Notes under the pieces: generated by a model
Database searches by the model: none
The model's input: only the letters and a program-made list of their open reading frames with translations
What the model was told of the DNA's origin: nothing
Assembly (NCBI RefSeq): GCF_008831285.2
Contig: NC_045146.1
Coordinates: forward strand, 4,658,972 to 4,722,971
Direction of reading: 5' to 3'
Source: Nymphaea colorata
Taxonomy: Eukaryota > Streptophyta > Magnoliopsida > Nymphaeales > Nymphaeaceae
DNA: 64,000 bases
Shown: positions 59,667 through 64,000 of the stretch, piece after piece
Layout: each line of letters starts with the position of its first letter
Numbering within the stretch: position 1 is the first letter of the stretch
Made by a program: the position numbers and the translations under genes

Positions 59667-61448
59667 CTCCCCCTCAAGTTGGGCATACAGATCAAACATG
59701 CCCAACTTGGATACATTTCTCTCAAATGAAGTTGAAGACAAGGCTTTGGTCAGGACATCAGCAGTTTGGTCTCTAGATCTCATATAAGAAAGTACAAGTT
59801 CTTTAGCATCAATTCTTTCTCGAATGAAATGCCGGTCAATCTCAACATGCTTTGTTCTGTCATGAAGCACAGGATTGTTGGCTAAGTTGATTGCTGACTT
59901 GTTATCACAATACATCTTCATTGGCTCTTCAACTTTTATACCAATATCAGTCAACAATACTTTCAGCCACAAAAGCTCAGAAATTCCCATAGCAACAGCT
60001 CTGTATTCTGCTTCAGTACTAGAACGAGAACAAACATCTTGCCTCTTACTGCTCCACACTATGAGATTCCCTCCCAAATAGATACAATAGCCAGAGGTGG
60101 ACCTCCTAGTGTCAATACAGTCTGCCCAGTCTGCATATGAATAACCTTCAATCCCAAGAGCGTCTTGCTTAACATACAGAAGTCCTTTGCCTGGATTCCT
60201 CTTCAAGTATCATAAGATCCTGTCGACAGCCTTCAAGTGAGCATCCATGGGAGCATGCATGAACTGACTCATCACATTCACAGCGAAGGTAATATCAGGT
60301 CTAGTGAGAGTAAGATAAAGTAATTTTCCCACATGACATTGATATCTTCTCTTGGCCTCTTCGCACAAAGGCTCCCCATCTCTAAGACTTAGCTTATGGT
60401 CAGCATCTAGAAGAGTAGAAGCCGGTCTACACCCAAGTTTCCCGATCTCCTTTAACAAATCTAGGGTGTAGTTCCATTGATTTAGCACAAGGCTAGTACT
60501 AGACCTAGAAATTTCAATGCCAAAGAAATATGTTAGCTTACCAAGGTCCTTGAGATCAAACTCGATCGCCAATAGTTTCTTTAACTTACTTATTTCATCT
60601 TCATCATCACTTGTGACAATCATATCATCAAAATATACCAACAGAATAGTAACCTTTTGCTCATTCCTCTTCACAAAGAGTGTATGATCTCCATTCCCTT
60701 GATGATATCCATATTGTCTCATTACAAGTCTAAGTCGTTCAAACCATGCTCGAGGAGGTTGTTTGAGCCCATATAGAGCTTTCCTTAGCTTGCAACATTT
60801 TCCAGGTTCCTCATATCCTGGAGGCATACACATATATACTTCCTCTTTAAGGTCTCCAATGAGAAATGCGTTCTTGACATCAAGTCGGTACATCTTCCAC
60901 TCCTTTATCACAGCTAAGGATATAATGACTCTGACAGTCTTCATCTTTGCAACGGGAGCAAAGGTCTCCAAGTAGTCGATTCCATATTTCTGACTGAACC
61001 CCTTGGCAACAAGTCGAGTTTTATATTTGTCTATATTCTCATCTGGCTTATACTTAATGGTATAAACCCACTTGGATCCTGCCAAATGAGCAACTTCAGG
61101 AATCTTTACCACAACCCATGTCTTGTTTTTGTTCAAGGCTTCCATCTCTTCTTAAATTGCATAAGTCCACTTTGGATCCCTCTGAGCCTCAGCAACATTC
61201 CTAGGAATCGCAGCCAAAGAAAGAAAAGATACAAAACATTTGTAGTCCTTGCTCAGTCTACAATATGAAACAAAGTTACCAACAGGATGTTGAGTACATA
61301 ACCTGACACCCTTTCGCAGGGCGATGGGAAACTCTTCACTTGCAGCAACAGTCTGAATGTCTTCTTCAACTTGTTTCTCTTGAGCATGACTTGGATCATC
61401 CAGGGAAGGACTAACTGGATTGGGAGTAGAATTCTCATCACTTTTCAC
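59661..61448 (-). pseudogene. RT-RNase H of copia element C, two nonsense changes
   Basis: One continuous frame read through two stops. From 61448: 'FPIALRKGVRLCTQHPVGNF', 'AQRDPKWTYAI', stop TAA (61152-61154), 'KWVYTIKYKPDENIDKYK', 'YRLDVKNAFLIGDL', 'ALYGLKQPPRAWFERL', and the catalytic 'VYFDDMIVTSDD' (F in place of the usual V or A). Then 'TRPDITFAVNVMSQFMHAP' and a TGA at 60210-60212. The RNase H part follows with 'YSYADWADCIDTRRSTSGYC', 'SRSSTEAEYRAVA' and 'CDNKSAINLANNP', ending 'LEGEC' inside the LTR. The stops look like single base changes. Confidence 0.9.
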
Positions 61449-61502
61449 CTCATCTGTATAGACTCTTCGCCTAGAGTAAACTTGCTCAAAACGGTGACAA
61501 TG

Positions 61503-61580
61503 TTCCTCCCCAGTCCCAGTAGAACCCCTTTCATCACTACATTCCTCCTCAGTCCCAGTAGAACCCTTTCATCAACTACT
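61503..61580 (-). repeat. About 39-bp tandem duplication in element C
   Basis: Two adjacent units contain TCAGTCCCAGTAGAACCC or TCCCAGTAGAACCC followed by TTTCATCA, differing at a few positions. It falls in the variable linker between integrase and RT, and the frame changes here. Confidence 0.8.
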
Positions 61581-61659
61581 TGACTCTCCTCCCTCCTATA
61601 GTTCAGGAAATCTGTGAACTGAATATCTTGACTCAAAGAATACTCTTCCCTTGACAAAG

Positions 61660-62983
61660 ACTTCTCCCCTTGAAGAGAATTCTCACCAAAATAGGAACCA
61701 TGTTCAAGGAAAGTAACATCTTTGGTAACATAGGCACGACCAGTGAAAGGGTCTCGACACTTGTACCCTTTTTGAGTGGAAAAATAACCTAGAAATATGC
61801 CCTTAATAGACTTGGATCAAGCTTTTTAATATGGGGACTATGATTGTAAATAAAGCAGACACAACGAAAAACTCTAGGTGGAAGAGAGAGGTTCACGACT
61901 CCCCGGTAACATAGAATGAGGCGTCTGCCCATTCAACACCTGACTAGACAGACGGTTGATAAGATACGCACTGGTCAACACAACAACCCCCCAATACTTT
62001 TTTGGAACATGACGTTGAAAAAGAAGAGCCCGAGTCATATTCAATAACTGGCGATTCTTACGTTTAGCAACTCCATTTTAAGGAGGAGTATAACTACATG
62101 AAGTCTCATGAACAATTCCCTTTTTTCGAAAGAAGCTATCAACAGACTGACACGTATATTCATGAGCATTGTCAGACCGAAAGGTCTTAACAGATTCTCC
62201 ATATTGAGTTTCCACATAAGTAATGAAAGTTTCTATGACAGTAGGAACTTCACTACGGTCTTTTAGCAAGTAAACAATGGTGTTTCGAGAACAATCATTT
62301 ATAAAGGTGATAAAATACTGAAAACCATGACAAAAAGGAATTCCCGAAGGCCCCCACACATCAAAATGAATCATGGCAAACACCTCATTAGAACGATGGA
62401 TAGATACAGGGTATGAAGCCCTAACATGTTTGGCCTGGTGACAGACATCACAAGACACCATAGTCATATCTAACCTGTAACGTAGATCAGGAAATAACGG
62501 TCTTAGAATTCCAAAAGGAAGGTTTCCAAGGCGCTCGTGTCAACATAGAATCGATTGAAGGGAGTCCTCTCTACTCTTCGTTGTTTTGCTGGCGGCTGTC
62601 ATGAGGGCAGTGGTGGCACGCATAGGTAAATGATATAGCCCTTCAGAAAACAAACCAATCTCAATCTTCTTCCCTGTCACCAAGTCCTGCAGAACATAGT
62701 GATCAACAGAAAAAATAAGTTCACAATTCAATTCTTTTGTAATCTTGCTAACCGACAAGAGGTTCAAGGGAAGATGAGGAACATGTAGAGCATTGTGGAC
62801 TAAGAACTTGTTCAAAAGTGAGAGACTCCCTTTTTCAGTCACAGAGATAGAGAAACCATCGGCAAGAGACACATGTTTCTTTCCTGGCGAAAGCTTATAC
62901 CCATGAAAGACCTTAGGATCACCAGTCATTTGGTGAGTAGCACCACTATCAATCCACTCGCCCATACGAGAATCTACCATCAT
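61660..62983 (-). pseudogene. protease-integrase of copia element C, catalytic Glu lost
   Basis: Protease at 62540-62983 ('WIDSGATHQMTGD', 'LPLNLLSVSKITKELNCEL'). Pre-integrase and integrase at 62078-62467 with 'CDVCHQAKH', 'IHFDVWGPSG' (first Asp) and 'FRSDNAHEY' (second Asp), then a TAA stop in the 'PPQNG' block. The third catalytic residue is changed: 'NGVAKRKN' replaces NGVAERKN near 62060-62075. Element B keeps the Glu at this place. The rest ('KYWGVVVLTSAYLINRL') continues to about 61900 with frame changes. Confidence 0.87.
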
Positions 62984-64000
62984 GAAAGCTCACTAAAATA
63001 ACAATAAAGGCTGGAAGCGTGAAACAAATGGTGGCCAACTGCTAGAAGGAAGAAGACAGCCCCACACAGAGCAAAAAACGACTAACACGAGCGACGGCAG
63101 TAACAACAATCGCAACACGGAGGCGATGAAGGCAACACTAGACCACCACTGAAACTCATGACAGCAGAGGATGAGCAGCAACCGATGGCTAGAAATGCAT
63201 AAACACGGGAGGGAGACCCGTCAAACGCAGAGCGAACAACACAGGGCGACGCAGACAATATCACCGGCGGCGCTGCGCAGATAGAACATGCAACTCTGGA
63301 GGAAACCGGTGACGCTGGTGGTGCAGAATGAGAGAGGCTACAAACGCTGGGGATGACAGCCAGATGACGCTGCTGATGATCCAAGGCGTGAGAGCACTGG
63401 GACCGTCGGGAGAAGTCCTCAAGCTCAACTCAGCTTCAGGCCTGTGGGAGAGGGCTTCACTTGAAAACTCATATAAAATCGTAGTCACCTCCAAAAATTC
63501 TGAAATTTGGACCACAGCAAGAGCACGAGCCAAGGAGTGGATGCTCCAAATTTGGGCTGAATCTGAGCAGTCTACACTCAGGTCGTTGAGCCTTGAAGTC
63601 GCAGGTTGCATGTCGCCTGCTTTAGGAAGACACCATCGATTTCTGCCAAATTTCATCTATCGCCTTCAGAAATGCCATTTGTGGTCTGATCGATGTCCAA
63701 CTTGGTGGAGAGGACCTAGATGTTGGGAATCGAATGGCACTAGAATCATCAAAATCCAACTGTCCAATCGCCGGAAAAGTCACTAGAAACAGGGACTGGT
63801 CGGCGGTAAAGCAGAACAGTGTCTGATCAAACTTCTTTAGCTCGAATCTCACTCAATACTGCACTGATTGACACGATTCCACTTCCCTTCGATAGATCGG
63901 TTTGTTGGGAAGCGATAAGAATCAAAACCCCCAAAAGTTACAGCCGATTGAGCCCTCGATTGAAGCTTTGACAGAAACAGGCTTAGTGAGGCCTGTTAAA
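62984..64000. other. Leader-like region of element C, no gag seen
   Basis: About 1 kb upstream of the protease (minus strand). It is GC-richer, with GGCGGCGC-type words as in the leader of element B (34.3-34.7 kb). Open frames exist on both strands but carry no gag pattern, whereas in element B gag lies directly beside the protease. Gag is therefore either deleted here or replaced. Confidence 0.5.

Larger units (their letters stand above)
59414..64000 (-). mobile_element. Ty1-copia retrotransposon running off the window edge (element C)
   Basis: It has a 3' LTR (59414-59666), polypurine tract, RNase H, RT, integrase and protease up to 62983, then about 1 kb with no gag similarity to the window end. 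It is the same family as element B. Coding damage is light compared with its neighbours (a few stops and frameshifts), so it may be the youngest of the stack. The 5' LTR must lie beyond 64000. It interrupts the 5' end of element D at 59413. Confidence 0.87.

Noticed and set aside
1-64000. CRISPR array, tRNA or rRNA genes, operons
   Set aside because: No regularly spaced identical repeats with unique spacers, no cloverleaf-like tRNA seen on reading, and the gene structure is eukaryotic.

Overview
This window looks like nuclear DNA of a flowering plant. It is AT-rich, full of (TA)n, (CA)n and (GA)n microsatellites, and dominated by degraded Ty1-copia, LINE, hAT and MITE elements. The gene remnants are plant genes with GT-AG introns (chloroplast cysteine desulfurase, chlorophyllide a oxygenase, a PUB43/44-type U-box protein, ribosomal protein eS7). 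I cannot name the species. The only gene that looks intact is an intronless tubulin-folding cofactor C gene (TBCC) at 5615-6658 on the + strand. Its GC-rich 5' end and AT-richer 3' end stand out from the surroundings.

Layout. 1-5.6 kb: non-coding sequence, then a minus-strand LINE relic (about 2.24-4.96 kb) interrupted by a 'GAGCTCGA'-rich MITE. 5.6-6.7 kb: TBCC. 6.7-11.4 kb: no gene, with a near-perfect foldback at about 9.66-9.89 kb. 11.4-13.5 kb: decayed plus-strand hAT transposase. 14.36-14.79 kb: second copy of the MITE. 16.8-19.3 kb: second minus-strand LINE relic. 20.72-25.39 kb and 41.98-46.37 kb: a 4.4-4.7 kb direct segmental duplication whose copies differ by a 395-bp TIR element and other indels. 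25.0-35.2 kb: a decayed SUFS/NFS2-like gene whose introns received two copia elements, one with both LTRs (26423-31004, +) and one 3'-truncated (about 31480-34969, -). 36.2-41.8 kb: fragments of eS7, a PUB-type ARM exon, a U-box exon, an unrecognised ORF, two CAO exons and an unrecognised exon pair. 47544-50269: a candidate long solo LTR. 50.3-51.0 kb: an inverted second copy of the PUB ARM exon. 51.7 kb to the right edge: three minus-strand copia elements that look stacked inside each other.

How it fits together. Apart from TBCC this is not a functional gene cluster. It is a record of segmental duplication (direct and inverted), gene fragmentation and repeated transposon insertion. The SUFS exons are in the right order with intron boundaries kept, so that locus decayed in place and was expanded by TE insertion. 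The CAO, eS7 and PUB pieces are only fragments. I found no tRNA, rRNA, CRISPR or operon-like structure.
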